From positions 1-55,129 of the forward strand of contig JAILRU010000024.1 in NCBI GenBank assembly GCA_024697945.1: 55,129 nt of DNA. The letters are read 5' to 3'. This document shows positions 41,117 to 50,433 of the stretch, piece by piece. The position numbers and the translations under genes are program-made. The stretch is from Bacteroidaceae bacterium. Its GTDB lineage: Bacteria > Bacteroidota > Bacteroidia > Bacteroidales > Bacteroidaceae. The notes below the pieces were generated by a model that was not told the origin of the DNA, ran no database searches, and was given only the letters and a program-made list of their open reading frames with translations. How positions within the stretch are numbered: the stretch's first letter is position 1; each line of letters starts with the position of its first letter.

Positions 41117-44100
41117 ATGAGAAAAAATCTACTGAATCTGTGTATGACCGCGCTGCTGAGCGTTGTCTCCACAGCTGCATGGGCACTCTCCGAAGTGGAT
41201 GGTGTCTATCAGATTGGTACTGCAGAGGACTTCAATGCCTTTGCTACACTCGTGAATGAAGGTAATTTCACAGCTAATGCTGTGCTGACTGCCGACATTG
41301 ACCTGAGTGCAGGTGTTACCATGGTTGGTACTAATGACGGTGCTGGTGCCTATCAAGGTACTTTCGACGGTCAGGGTCACACCATCACTATCGACATGAA
41401 CTCGACAGAGAACTACACAGCTGTCTTCCGCTATGTCGGTTGGCGTGCCGTTGTCGAGAACCTAAAGGTTACTGGTACCATTACCTCTACCGGCAAGTTC
41501 GCTGCAGGTATCGTTGGACGCGTTCGTGGTACTGTCCGCGGCTGCTATGCTGACGTTACTATCGTCAGCAACCTGACAGGTGATGCTACTCACGGTGGTT
41601 TGGCAGGTACTTGTACAAACGGTTCCATCATCGAGGACTGTCTGGTAAAGGTTACCATGTTAGGTGAAGGCACTGAGAACTGCGGCGGTGTCATCGGTTG
41701 GGCAGACTCCGCACCAAACATCGTAAACTGTCTTGTTGTCAGCGACGGTAGCACCATCAACACAGCCAACGGTAACAGCCGAAACCTTGCCCGTAACGAT
41801 GGCAATACTCTTGGCATTGTTGACCTTGCAGCATACAATGCAGACAGCTACAACACCCGTCCCAGGCCTATGTGCTACAACAACTTTGTAACTGTCAACT
41901 GGGATGTTAATAGCGCCAACACTAATGGTGTGACCGTTGTTCCCCTCGCTGACCTCGCTGACGGTAAGGTTTGCTATCAGCTGAACACCGACCAGAGCAA
42001 GATCAACTGGGTTCAGGCCATTGGTACTGATCCCTTCCCCGTTCCTGTTGCATTCGGCGACGCTAACAACCAGGTTTATGCTTCTGGTGCTACCGACTGT
42101 AAGGGTACCTCTGAAGAGGAACTTACCTACAGCAACACACCAAGCAATGCAATAACTACAGCTCATACATTCGACAAGTATGGTCTCTGCACCACTTGCG
42201 GTCTGTACGACTTCAGCACATTCGATCCCGATGATCCAGCTAAGTTCGACAAGGTGAGCCGTTCCATTCTCCTGGGTTCAAAGGAAGACATTGATAAGGC
42301 AGAAGGTATGAACCGTGTCGTTAATGGTTTCAAACTTCACATGAAGATGACGGACGACATCACTTATGTTGCTGACCCTGGCAAATTTATCTTCAACGCC
42401 AGCGACTGGACTGAAGGTGACTTCGACGGTCAAGGTCACGCACTCACCATCGAGATGACCGAGATGGGCAACAATGCCGCTCTCTTCCCAATCCGTCACT
42501 ATGGCTCTGTCGAGAACCTCATCCTGCACGGTAAAATTGAAACAAGCGGACAGTACTGGGGCTCTATCTCCAATGATAGCTACGAAAGATTGGTTCGTAA
42601 CGTCTATTCTGACATTCACTTCACTTCTACCCATGTAGGTGACAACACCGCTGGTGGCTTCTTCGGCATGGTACGTACAGAAAAGCATGTTGAAAACTGT
42701 ATCTTTGCAGGCACAATCGATCTGCCAGGTGCAGCAGCTGAGGCAAGATGTGCACGCATCGGCGGTTTCGCTGGTTGGTCACATGCGAAGACCTACTACA
42801 CTAACTGTGCTATCCTCGGTGTCATCAACGGAGCCGGCAACCAAACTTTGGATAACGACACGGAGAACTCCCAGAACATCGCCCGTAACCCAGGCAATGT
42901 AGTCACTGAGAATGTATATGTTGTTAATCCCATCGAAGGTAATTCCGTTTCTGACCACGACAAGTACATCCACTACACGAATATTGAAGGTATTGCTAAT
43001 GGTGAGCTCGCATTCTTGCTGAACGGCAACCAAAGTGGTCTTGACCGCTTCTATCAGGTGATTGGCACAGACATAGAGCCTATGCCTATCAAGAAGGAAG
43101 GTGGTCTTGTTTACTGTGTTGCTGCCGAATATCGTTGCGACGGTGTGCCCCTGGGTGATGACATAACATACTCCAATTCTGAAGCCGGTGCCAACATTCC
43201 TGACCACACGAATGTGGATGGTTGGTGTACTGTCTGCGGTACGCTCCAGGAAGATTACCTGACTCCTGTCGATGGCTGGTACGAAATCAGCAATGGCAAA
43301 CAACTCGCATGGTTCAGCAACTATGTAGCCAAGTATCCTAATATCAAGGCACGTCTGACTGCCGACATTAATATGGACGGCAATATGACCAAGTTCATTC
43401 CTATTGGCTCACAAGCCAGCCTCTTCGTTGGCGAGTTCGACGGTCAGGGACACGTATTCAAGAACTTCACATACACTGGTGGCGACTATAGCGGTCTGTT
43501 TGGTGCTATCGGTGGCGGTGCCGTTATCAAGAACTTCGTTCTCGACAATAGCTGCTCTATCAGCGGTAATGCATTCTGCGGTATCGTAGGTGGTACCAAT
43601 GGTGGCGGTGACGTTTACCTCAGCAATCTGGGTAACGAAGGTCCTGTGACAGGTGCTGCTCAGAACACATCAGGTATCATTGGTGTTGATATGGGCGGTT
43701 CTGCAACTCTGCACATCACTAATTGCTACGTGACTGGTGATATCACTGGTGCTCGTGAGTCTGCCGTTATCTGCTCTTGGTCTAATGCTTCTTCTGTTGT
43801 CAAGAATTGCTGGAGCACAGCTGGACTGGTTGGCAAGTACGGCGAAGAAGACTCCTTCACTCGCGGTAGCGCTGCTTGCGTCAACTGCTACGAGATTGAA
43901 GGTGTAGGCACTCAGAACAACAAGACTGGTGCAAACAAGACCAACCTCTTTGCTGAAGAGGAAGTTGCAAGCGGTTTACTCTGCGCTAAGCTGGAGACCA
44001 TCGCATTCCGTCAGAACGTCGGTGAGGATACACATCCTGTATTCGACCAGACTCACGCTGTAATGAAGCAGATTACCGAAGCAGGTTATGCAACCATGTA

Positions 44101-44971
44101 CATTGAACCCGCTGTGGCAATTCCTGCTGGCGTTGAGGTATTCACAGGCGAATTCGAGAAGAGCTGGCTGAAGCTCAACGCAGTAGAGGGCACAGTTCCC
44201 GCTTGGGAGCCTGTAATCCTGAGGGGCAACGCTGGCGTCTATGGCTTCCAACCTGCTGCTTCTGCTACGGAGAGCGTAAGCATTGTCTTCAACAATCTCG
44301 GCCTTGAGAATGCGTATGACCTCACACAGGCTACACTTACTGTGGATAATATTGATCTTACTTTTGATAAAGCCGAAGGTGCCAATCCTCCAGCATTCTA
44401 CACTTCTGGTGGTGGTTCTGCTCGCATCTATAAGGGCAATACCATGGACATCTATGCAGGTGGTGCAACAATCACAAAGGTTGTGTTTACATATACTTCC
44501 GACGTTACACCTGCATTCAGCACAGGTAACTATGATGCAACGACCAACACTTGGGAAGGTGAAGCAACAACTCTGACGCTCATCAACGCTTACACAACCA
44601 ACACCCAGATTCGTATCAAGAGCATGGTTGTTTACTACAGCGCTGCAAGTGCTGGTGGTGACAATATCGCAGGTAACGTCCTGAAGGGTGCTAAGGAGGA
44701 TATCGCTGCTGATGGTAAGTACGTTCTCGCTCAGCCCGAAGGCGAAGAAGTTGGCTTCTACAAGGCAACTGGCACTATCAAGGCTGGCAAGGCTTATTTG
44801 GAGAATGCTACTGGCGTGAAGGCCTTCTTCTTTGCAGTTGACGATGCAACTGGCATTGCTAACGTAGAAAAGGCTGTTGAAGGAACCGTTATCTACAACC
44901 TCGCTGGTCAGCGCATCAACAAGATGCAGAAGGGCATCAATATTGTCAACGGCAAGAAAGTGCTTTATTAA
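41117..44971 (+). CDS. Giant GLUG-repeat secreted surface protein (1284 aa), module 2
   Basis: Signal peptide MRKNLLNLCMTALLSVVSTA. The protein is three rounds of GLUG/beta-helix sequence: round 1 about 30-290 (FDGQGHTITIDMNSTENYTA, GKFAAGIVGRVRGTVRGC), round 2 about 380-690 (DFDGQGHALTIEMTEMGNNA) and round 3 about 720-960 (FDGQGHVFKNFTYTGGDYSG). Each round ends with a C-x2-C unit (HTFDKYGLCTTCGLYD, HTNVDGWCTVCGTLQ). Residues 980-1250 hold beta-sandwich regions, then YNLAGQRINKMQKGINIVNG as T9SS-like tail. It lacks the SusE/F-like, galactose-binding and ricin-like parts of module 1. Probably a surface adhesin or glycan binder. It has its own promoter, peptide gene and terminator. Confidence 0.85.
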   Translation: MRKNLLNLCMTALLSVVSTAAWALSEVDGVYQIGTAEDFNAFATLVNEGNFTANAVLTADIDLSAGVTMVGTNDGAGAYQGTFDGQGHTITIDMNSTENYTAVFRYVGWRAVVENLKVTGTITSTGKFAAGIVGRVRGTVRGCYADVTIVSNLTGDATHGGLAGTCTNGSIIEDCLVKVTMLGEGTENCGGVIGWADSAPNIVNCLVVSDGSTINTANGNSRNLARNDGNTLGIVDLAAYNADSYNTRPRPMCYNNFVTVNWDVNSANTNGVTVVPLADLADGKVCYQLNTDQSKINWVQAIGTDPFPVPVAFGDANNQVYASGATDCKGTSEEELTYSNTPSNAITTAHTFDKYGLCTTCGLYDFSTFDPDDPAKFDKVSRSILLGSKEDIDKAEGMNRVVNGFKLHMKMTDDITYVADPGKFIFNASDWTEGDFDGQGHALTIEMTEMGNNAALFPIRHYGSVENLILHGKIETSGQYWGSISNDSYERLVRNVYSDIHFTSTHVGDNTAGGFFGMVRTEKHVENCIFAGTIDLPGAAAEARCARIGGFAGWSHAKTYYTNCAILGVINGAGNQTLDNDTENSQNIARNPGNVVTENVYVVNPIEGNSVSDHDKYIHYTNIEGIANGELAFLLNGNQSGLDRFYQVIGTDIEPMPIKKEGGLVYCVAAEYRCDGVPLGDDITYSNSEAGANIPDHTNVDGWCTVCGTLQEDYLTPVDGWYEISNGKQLAWFSNYVAKYPNIKARLTADINMDGNMTKFIPIGSQASLFVGEFDGQGHVFKNFTYTGGDYSGLFGAIGGGAVIKNFVLDNSCSISGNAFCGIVGGTNGGGDVYLSNLGNEGPVTGAAQNTSGIIGVDMGGSATLHITNCYVTGDITGARESAVICSWSNASSVVKNCWSTAGLVGKYGEEDSFTRGSAACVNCYEIEGVGTQNNKTGANKTNLFAEEEVASGLLCAKLETIAFRQNVGEDTHPVFDQTHAVMKQITEAGYATMYIEPAVAIPAGVEVFTGEFEKSWLKLNAVEGTVPAWEPVILRGNAGVYGFQPAASATESVSIVFNNLGLENAYDLTQATLTVDNIDLTFDKAEGANPPAFYTSGGGSARIYKGNTMDIYAGGATITKVVFTYTSDVTPAFSTGNYDATTNTWEGEATTLTLINAYTTNTQIRIKSMVVYYSAASAGGDNIAGNVLKGAKEDIAADGKYVLAQPEGEEVGFYKATGTIKAGKAYLENATGVKAFFFAVDDATGIANVEKAVEGTVIYNLAGQRINKMQKGINIVNGKKVLY

Positions 44972-45011
44972 TTCTTCTTACTTAATTATTAATTCATAAT
45001 TTGACTAAGCT

Positions 45012-45167
45012 ATGAAGATGACATATTTGATTCCTGCCTTGCAGGTTGAAGAGGCTCAGGCAGCACAGATGCTGGCAGAGAGCCTGCCGATTATTAGTGG
45101 TACAACTGTTGACGGAGGTCAGGCTCTGACCAAAGAAGACGATTGGAATATTTGGGGCGAAGAATAA
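45012..45167 (+). CDS. 51-aa conserved peptide, copy 2
   Basis: ATG at 45012 to TAA at 45167, 40 bases after the giant protein's stop, the same spacing as copy 1. It differs from copy 1 by AAG to ATG at codon 3 and two silent C to T changes near the end (GAC/GAT, ATC/ATT). The product begins MKMTYLIPALQVEEAQ and ends DDWNIWGEE. The hairpin terminator again follows 21 bases on. Function unknown; see copy 1. Confidence 0.75.
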   Translation: MKMTYLIPALQVEEAQAAQMLAESLPIISGTTVDGGQALTKEDDWNIWGEE

Positions 45168-45188
45168 CATCTAACCCAATTCTCTTTA

Positions 45189-45226
45189 AGCAATCCCCGA
45201 GGCACAAATCACGTCCTCGGGGATTG
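45189..45226. terminator. Module 2 terminator
   Basis: CAATCCCCGAGG (45191-45202) pairs perfectly with CCTCGGGGATTG (45215-45226), then TGTTTATT. Homologous to 40857-40896, with loop bases changed but the stem kept. Confidence 0.75.
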
Positions 45227-45308
45227 TGTTTATTAATAACTTTAACATTGTCCTCGGAAATAAAAAGAAATTCTTCATTCTTCATTTTTCATTTTTCATA
45301 TTTATTTG

Positions 45309-45316
45309 TATCTTTG
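45309..45316 (+). promoter_or_regulatory. dnaB -7 box (TATCTTTG)
   Basis: TATCTTTGCATCG, 24 bases before the ATG at 45341. TTCATTTTTCAT-type words lie just upstream. Confidence 0.6.
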
Positions 45317-45340
45317 CATCGTAATTAAGAAAACAAAGAT

Positions 45341-46912
45341 ATGGCAGAAACAACAGGAAGAAGGCGCTCTGGCACGACAAAGATTGTGGAAGTGCCTCAG
45401 GTTGACCAATATGGACACAAGCAGCCCCAGAGCCTCGATATGGAGGTGGCGGTACTGGGTGCACTCATGGTAGAACAGGACTCATACGGTTTGGTGGCAG
45501 AGCTGCTACGACCAGAGAGCTTCTACGACCATCGCCACCAGCTTATCTATCAGGCAATCCAAACGCTCAATGCCGAGCAGAAACCTGTTGACATCATGAC
45601 TGTCATCGAGCAGCTTGAGCGCACAGACAATCTGGAAGCTGCAGGCGGTGAGGTCTATCTGATGCAAATCAACGCTCAGGTTGCCAGCTCTGCCCATATC
45701 GAATACCACGCAAAGGTTATTGCCCAGAAATCCTTGCAACGGCAGCTCATCACCTTTGCCAGTCTGGTACAGACGAAAGCCTTCGATGCCACCGTTGATG
45801 TGGCGGACTTGATGCAGGAAGCTGAAAGCATGCTCTTCTCCATCTCGCAGAAGAACATGAAGAAGGACTTCACACAGATTGACCCTGTCATCAGTCAGGT
45901 TTATGAGCTCATCCAGAAAGCACAGGCCAAAGAGGGCGGCCTCAGTGGTCTTACTTCCGGTTTCCGTGAACTCGACAAGGTTACAAACGGTTGGCAGAAC
46001 AGCGACCTCATCATCATTGCAGCCCGTCCTTCAATGGGTAAGACGGCTTTCGTGCTCTCTATGATGAAGCGTATGGCGGTTGATTATAAGATTCCATGTG
46101 CTATGTTCAGTCTGGAAATGAGCAACCAACAGCTCGTGCAACGTCTCATGATTAACGTTAGCGAACTGAGTGGCGAAAAACTTCGCAGCGGACAGTTGGC
46201 ACCATACGAATGGGGACAGCTCGACAAACGTGTGCGACAGCTCTATAATGCGCCTATATACATCGATGATACGCCCTCACTTAGTGTATTTGAACTCCAG
46301 ACAAAGGCACGGCGCCTTGTACGTGAGTATGGTGTAAAGGCCATCATGATTGACTACCTGCAACTGATGCATGCCAGCGGTCTGAATATCAATAACCGTC
46401 AGGAAGAGGTAAGCACGGTCAGCCGGGCCCTGAAGGGTCTTGCCAAGGAGCTTAACATTCCCGTCATTGCACTAAGTCAGCTGAACCGTGGTGTGGAGAG
46501 TCGAGAAGGCATCGAGGGCAAGCGTCCGCAGTTGAGTGACCTGCGTGAGTCTGGTGCCATAGAGCAGGATGCCGACATTGTTTGCTTCATCCACCGCCCA
46601 GAATACTACAAACTGTATGTGGATGAAAAAGGCTATGATTGGCACGGCAAAGCAATGTTCATCATAGCCAAGCACCGTAATGGTTCCGTGGGAGACATCA
46701 AACTGGCATTCCGCAGCGAATTCGCACGTTTCTCCGACCTCGAATCTTCCATTCCCCTGCCTAATTCACAGGATAGCGATATGGGCGGACGCTTCGTTTC
46801 ACCAAAAATGACGGCAGAGGAGATGGCAGAAAGCGAACGCATAGCGAACGCCATAGGTACCAATGACTCCTTTGCCGACTTACAAAGCGCTTCTCAAAAC
46901 GACGAGTTCTAA
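45341..46912 (+). CDS. dnaB: Replicative DNA helicase DnaB
   Basis: 523 aa. The N-terminal primase-interacting domain (about 30-140: PQSLDMEVAVLGALM, YDHRHQLIYQAIQTLN) is followed by the RecA-like helicase: GFRELDKVTNGWQNSDLIII, Walker A ARPSMGKTAFVLSMM near residue 228, KAIMIDYLQLMHAS (Walker B), and SQLNRGVESREGIEGKRPQL then SDLRESGAIEQDADIV. It unwinds DNA at the replication fork. No intein is present in the Walker region. It is single-gene, convergent with yebC, whose stop lies 10 bases away. Confidence 0.96.
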   Translation: MAETTGRRRSGTTKIVEVPQVDQYGHKQPQSLDMEVAVLGALMVEQDSYGLVAELLRPESFYDHRHQLIYQAIQTLNAEQKPVDIMTVIEQLERTDNLEAAGGEVYLMQINAQVASSAHIEYHAKVIAQKSLQRQLITFASLVQTKAFDATVDVADLMQEAESMLFSISQKNMKKDFTQIDPVISQVYELIQKAQAKEGGLSGLTSGFRELDKVTNGWQNSDLIIIAARPSMGKTAFVLSMMKRMAVDYKIPCAMFSLEMSNQQLVQRLMINVSELSGEKLRSGQLAPYEWGQLDKRVRQLYNAPIYIDDTPSLSVFELQTKARRLVREYGVKAIMIDYLQLMHASGLNINNRQEEVSTVSRALKGLAKELNIPVIALSQLNRGVESREGIEGKRPQLSDLRESGAIEQDADIVCFIHRPEYYKLYVDEKGYDWHGKAMFIIAKHRNGSVGDIKLAFRSEFARFSDLESSIPLPNSQDSDMGGRFVSPKMTAEEMAESERIANAIGTNDSFADLQSASQNDEF

Positions 46913-46922
46913 TTGAGTCTGA

Positions 46923-47666
46923 CTATTCTTCCTCAGGCTTCATGTTGGTGTAGACGGTCTGGACATCGTCATACTCCTCGAGCTTCTCCACCATCTTATT
47001 GATGGTCTCACGCTGTTCGGGAGTCACGTCCTTTGTGTCGTTGGGGATGTAGGTGAACTCACCACCGACTTCCTCAAAGCCGTCTGCTTCAAGTTTCTTC
47101 TGGATGGCGTTGAAGCTGGTTGGCTCGCCGTAGATGGTGATGGTGGTTACGTCCTTCTCCTCGTCGTACTCCTCGTCGTACTCTTCCTCCACGCCGCAGT
47201 CAATCATATCCAGGATGAAGTCGTCCATATCCATTCCGTCCTTCTTCTTGAAGGTGAAGACGCACTTGTGGTCGAACAGGAAGGAAAGAGAACCGGTCGT
47301 ACCCATGTTGCCGCTGAACTTATTGAAAACGCTGCGAACGTCGGCAACGGTGCGAGTCGTGTTGTCGGTAAGGGTATCAACGAAGATAGCGACGCCGTGA
47401 GGACCATATCCTTCATAAGTCACGCTCTTGTAATCGCTCTGGTCCTTACCCATTGCGTTCTTGATGGCGCGTTCGATGTTGTCCTTCGGCATGTTCTCAC
47501 GCTTGCAGACGGCTATAACGCTACGTAATGCAGGATTGTTCTCAGGTTCTGGGCCTGCGGCCTTCACAGCAATGGCAATCTGCTTGCCCAGACGGGTGAA
47601 TGTCTTGGCCATGTGGCCCCATCTCTTCAGTTTTGTTGCTTTACGGTATTCAAATGCTCTTCCCAT
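46923..47666 (-). CDS. yebC: YebC/PmpR-family protein
   Basis: 247 aa. MGRAFEYRKATKLKRWGHMA and FTRLGKQIAIAVKAAGPEPE are the Bacteroidetes form of the YebC N-terminus, followed by NMPKDNIERAIKNAMGKDQ and YEGYGPHGVAIFVDTLTDNT. An acidic EEEYDEEYDEEKD segment lies near residue 160-172. YebC proteins act as transcription regulators or, as shown more recently, as translation factors at difficult proline stretches. It follows pheT by 38 bases on the same strand and is probably co-transcribed. Confidence 0.93.
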   Translation of the reverse strand: MGRAFEYRKATKLKRWGHMAKTFTRLGKQIAIAVKAAGPEPENNPALRSVIAVCKRENMPKDNIERAIKNAMGKDQSDYKSVTYEGYGPHGVAIFVDTLTDNTTRTVADVRSVFNKFSGNMGTTGSLSFLFDHKCVFTFKKKDGMDMDDFILDMIDCGVEEEYDEEYDEEKDVTTITIYGEPTSFNAIQKKLEADGFEEVGGEFTYIPNDTKDVTPEQRETINKMVEKLEEYDDVQTVYTNMKPEEE

Positions 47667-47704
47667 AATTATATAATTGAAAATTGATATTTGACAATTG
47701 ATAA

Positions 47705-50212
47705 TTAGCGCAATTCTGCACCGAGTTGTGTCTTTAGATTATTGATAAGTTTCTGCATTACGGCATCGATAGCCTTGTCGTTCAGAGTCTTAGTCTCGTC
47801 CTGCAGGATGAAGTTCACAGCATACGACTTCTTGCCCTCTGGCAGGTTCTTGCCCTCATAGACATCGAAGAGTTTCACAGCTTTGAGCAGCTTCTTCTCC
47901 GTCTGGTATGCAATACGCTCCACTTCTGCGAAGGGAACGTTGCTATCGAGCAGCAGGGCTAAGTCACGGCTGACAGCGGGGAACTTGCTTATTTCCTTGT
48001 AGGTGACGTTCTGGTTCTTGATGATGCGCATGATTTGGTTCCAACGGATGTCGGCAAAATATACTGGAGCATCGATGTCGAACGCTTTTGTAAGCTTGCG
48101 GCTGACGATGCCCATCTCGGCAAGCACCTTTCCACCCCTATTCTCGATGCAGAGACTCAAACTGTAGATGTCGCTCTTGCCTTCGCTGAAAACAAGCACT
48201 CCGAAAGGCACACCCAAACGAGTGAAGATGTTTATGACGTAAGCCTTGAGTTGGGCGAACGAGCTGTCTTCATCGGGATGAGCCCAGCTGCCGCGAACGC
48301 GCTTGCCTGTCAGCCAGAGACCCAGATGATAGTCCTCGCTATAGGCATCGAGAACGTGCTTGATGACCTCAGGGTCACGGCTGCTGCTCACGCCTGGGAT
48401 GATGTCTGGACACTTCTTCTCCGCCTGGAAGCGGTAGCAGTTGCCGTACTCGAAGAAACGCAGGTCGCTATTGCGGTAGCTGACGTTGCGGGCAATGCTC
48501 TCCAGACCTCCGAAGAGAAGCGTCTGACGCAGGGCATTGAGGTCCTGGCTGAGGGGATTGAGCAGTTTCACGGACTCCTCGCTCTTGTAGGACTCCAGAC
48601 CGTCGTAGTATGCACCACGCTGAAGGCTGTTGTTCAGTATCTCGCGAAAGCCGCCACCCACCAGCTGCTCTGCAATGATGTTCTGCAACTTGTGGCTCGT
48701 ATCGTGGATGCTCTTGACCGTAAGGCTGTTCTTGAGCGTCGTGGGAATCTCCACATTATTATATCCGTAAATGCGCAGAATGTCCTCCACCACATCGCAG
48801 GGACGCTGCACATCCACTCTGTAGGCAGGAACGGTCAGTTCGAGACCATCTCCTGTTTCCTTGTCAATCTTCATCTCGAGGCTTGTCACGATGCTCTTGA
48901 TGGTCTCGGCAGGAATGTGTTTGCCGATAAGGCTATCCACATAGTCATACTTCAGCGACACCTTAAAGTCAGGTAACTTCTTTGCCTGTACATCAACCAC
49001 TTGCATGCTGACCTTTGCCCCTGCCAGTTCCTTGGCGAGGATAGCTGCCTGCTTCAGGGCATATATCTGTCCGTTGGGGTCGATACCGCGTTCGAAGCGG
49101 AAGCTGGCATCGGTGCTGAGGCCGTGACGGCGAGCACTTCTGCGGATGCTGGTGGGATTGAAGTAGGCACTCTCCAACAGGACATTGACGGTCGTGTCGT
49201 ACGTGCCGCTTCCCTTGCCACCAAAGACGCCTGCAATACACATCGGCTCTTTGGCGTTGCAGATAGCCAAATCCTGGTCGCTGAGCTTGTGCTCTACGCC
49301 ATCGAGCGTTACAAAAGGCGTACCCTCGGGCAGAGTCTTCACGATAACCTGACGGCCCTCAATCATATCGGCATCGAAGCAATGCAGAGGCTGACCGTAA
49401 GCCATCATGATGTAGTTCGTTATATCCACGATGTTGTTGATAGGACGCAGACCGATGGTGCGCAGCTTGTTCTGCAACCATTCCGGGCTCTCCTTCACCT
49501 GGCAGCCTGTCAAGGAAACCGCTGCATACCTCGGACAGAGGTTGGCATCGTCGATGGTGACGCTGATGGGCAAAGTCTCGTCGTCCACCTTGAAACTGTC
49601 GCAATCGGGACGATGCAGGCTTGTCTTGTAACCATTCTGAATGAGCCATGCATAGAGGTCGCGAGCCACACCATAATGGCTGCAAGCATCAGCACGGTTT
49701 GGCGTAATATCTACTTCAATAAGGTAGTCACTCTCAACGTGATAGTACTCTGCAGCGGTTGTGCCCACAACTGCGTCCTGAGGAAGAACGATGATGCCGC
49801 TGTGGTCGGTGCCAATGCCGATTTCGTCCTCAGCACAAAGCATACCGCAGCTCTCTACACCACGTAGTTTGCTGCGTTTGATGGTGAAACACTCGTCGCC
49901 GTCATAGAGCTTTGTGCCTACGACAGCAGCAATCACCTTCTGACCGGCAGCCACATTAGGAGCGCCGCAGACAATCTGCAAGGGCTCCTCTTGTCCTACA
50001 TTAACCGTACACACATGCATGTGGTCGCTGTTGGGGTGCGGTTCACAAGTCAGCACCTCAGCCACCCAAAGACCTTCCAAGCCGCCCTTGATGGTTTGAA
50101 CTTCTTCCACGCTATCGACCTCGAGACCAGCGCTCGTCAGCGCATCAGCCACTTCCTGAGCACTCAAGGTCGTATCGACATATTCCTTAAGCCACTTATA
50201 CGAGATATTCAT
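47705..50212 (-). CDS. pheT: Phenylalanine-tRNA ligase beta subunit
   Basis: 835 aa, the long bacterial form. The N-terminus (MNISYKWLKEYVDTTLSAQE) leads to an EMAP/tRNA-binding domain (about 40-150: VLTCEPHPNSDHMHVCTVNV, GVESCGMLCAEDEIGIG), the B3/B4 editing region (RPINNIVDITNYIMMAYGQP), B5, the catalytic-like domain (LNPLSQDLNALRQTLLFGGL) and a C-terminal FDX-ACB domain (KFPAVSRDLALLLDSNVPFA). With the alpha subunit, absent here, it charges tRNA-Phe. It has its own -7 box at 50296-50303. Confidence 0.96.
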   Translation of the reverse strand: MNISYKWLKEYVDTTLSAQEVADALTSAGLEVDSVEEVQTIKGGLEGLWVAEVLTCEPHPNSDHMHVCTVNVGQEEPLQIVCGAPNVAAGQKVIAAVVGTKLYDGDECFTIKRSKLRGVESCGMLCAEDEIGIGTDHSGIIVLPQDAVVGTTAAEYYHVESDYLIEVDITPNRADACSHYGVARDLYAWLIQNGYKTSLHRPDCDSFKVDDETLPISVTIDDANLCPRYAAVSLTGCQVKESPEWLQNKLRTIGLRPINNIVDITNYIMMAYGQPLHCFDADMIEGRQVIVKTLPEGTPFVTLDGVEHKLSDQDLAICNAKEPMCIAGVFGGKGSGTYDTTVNVLLESAYFNPTSIRRSARRHGLSTDASFRFERGIDPNGQIYALKQAAILAKELAGAKVSMQVVDVQAKKLPDFKVSLKYDYVDSLIGKHIPAETIKSIVTSLEMKIDKETGDGLELTVPAYRVDVQRPCDVVEDILRIYGYNNVEIPTTLKNSLTVKSIHDTSHKLQNIIAEQLVGGGFREILNNSLQRGAYYDGLESYKSEESVKLLNPLSQDLNALRQTLLFGGLESIARNVSYRNSDLRFFEYGNCYRFQAEKKCPDIIPGVSSSRDPEVIKHVLDAYSEDYHLGLWLTGKRVRGSWAHPDEDSSFAQLKAYVINIFTRLGVPFGVLVFSEGKSDIYSLSLCIENRGGKVLAEMGIVSRKLTKAFDIDAPVYFADIRWNQIMRIIKNQNVTYKEISKFPAVSRDLALLLDSNVPFAEVERIAYQTEKKLLKAVKLFDVYEGKNLPEGKKSYAVNFILQDETKTLNDKAIDAVMQKLINNLKTQLGAELR

Positions 50213-50295
50213 TTTTATTTAAGTTAACAGCAAAGAGTCAAGAATTCTCTACTCAAATGCCTATTCTCTAAACCACTTTTTTATTATTTCGCGTG

Positions 50296-50303
50296 CAAAG
50301 GTA
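50296..50303 (-). promoter_or_regulatory. pheT -7 box (TACCTTTG)
   Basis: Minus-strand TACCTTTGCACG, 83 bases upstream of the pheT ATG, giving a leader of about 75 bases. I see no obvious T-box or attenuator in it. Confidence 0.55.
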
Positions 50304-50398
50304 CAAATAAGCAAGCGAAATACAAAAGATTCACTCACTATTTACATGCTTATGGTAAAAAAGAGTGTGAAAAAGACATTAGTTACGATTTTTATTTG

Positions 50399-50406
50399 TA
50401 TTTTTG
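50399..50406 (+). promoter_or_regulatory. -7 box (TATTTTTG) for the first Mfa2-like gene
   Basis: TATTTTTGTC overlaps the most upstream in-frame start (50404), so translation must begin downstream; ATG 50434 fits. Confidence 0.55.
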
Positions 50407-50433
50407 TCAGCGAAAATGTGTACATGTTCTGCT

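Noticed and set aside
50213..50295. T-box or attenuator in the pheT leader
   Set aside because: No specifier-loop pattern, T-box core or Phe-rich leader peptide was visible in this stretch.
50404..50433. Upstream start of the first Mfa2-like gene
   Set aside because: It overlaps the TATTTTTG promoter box and would bury the lipoprotein signal; ATG 50434 gives a normal lipobox.
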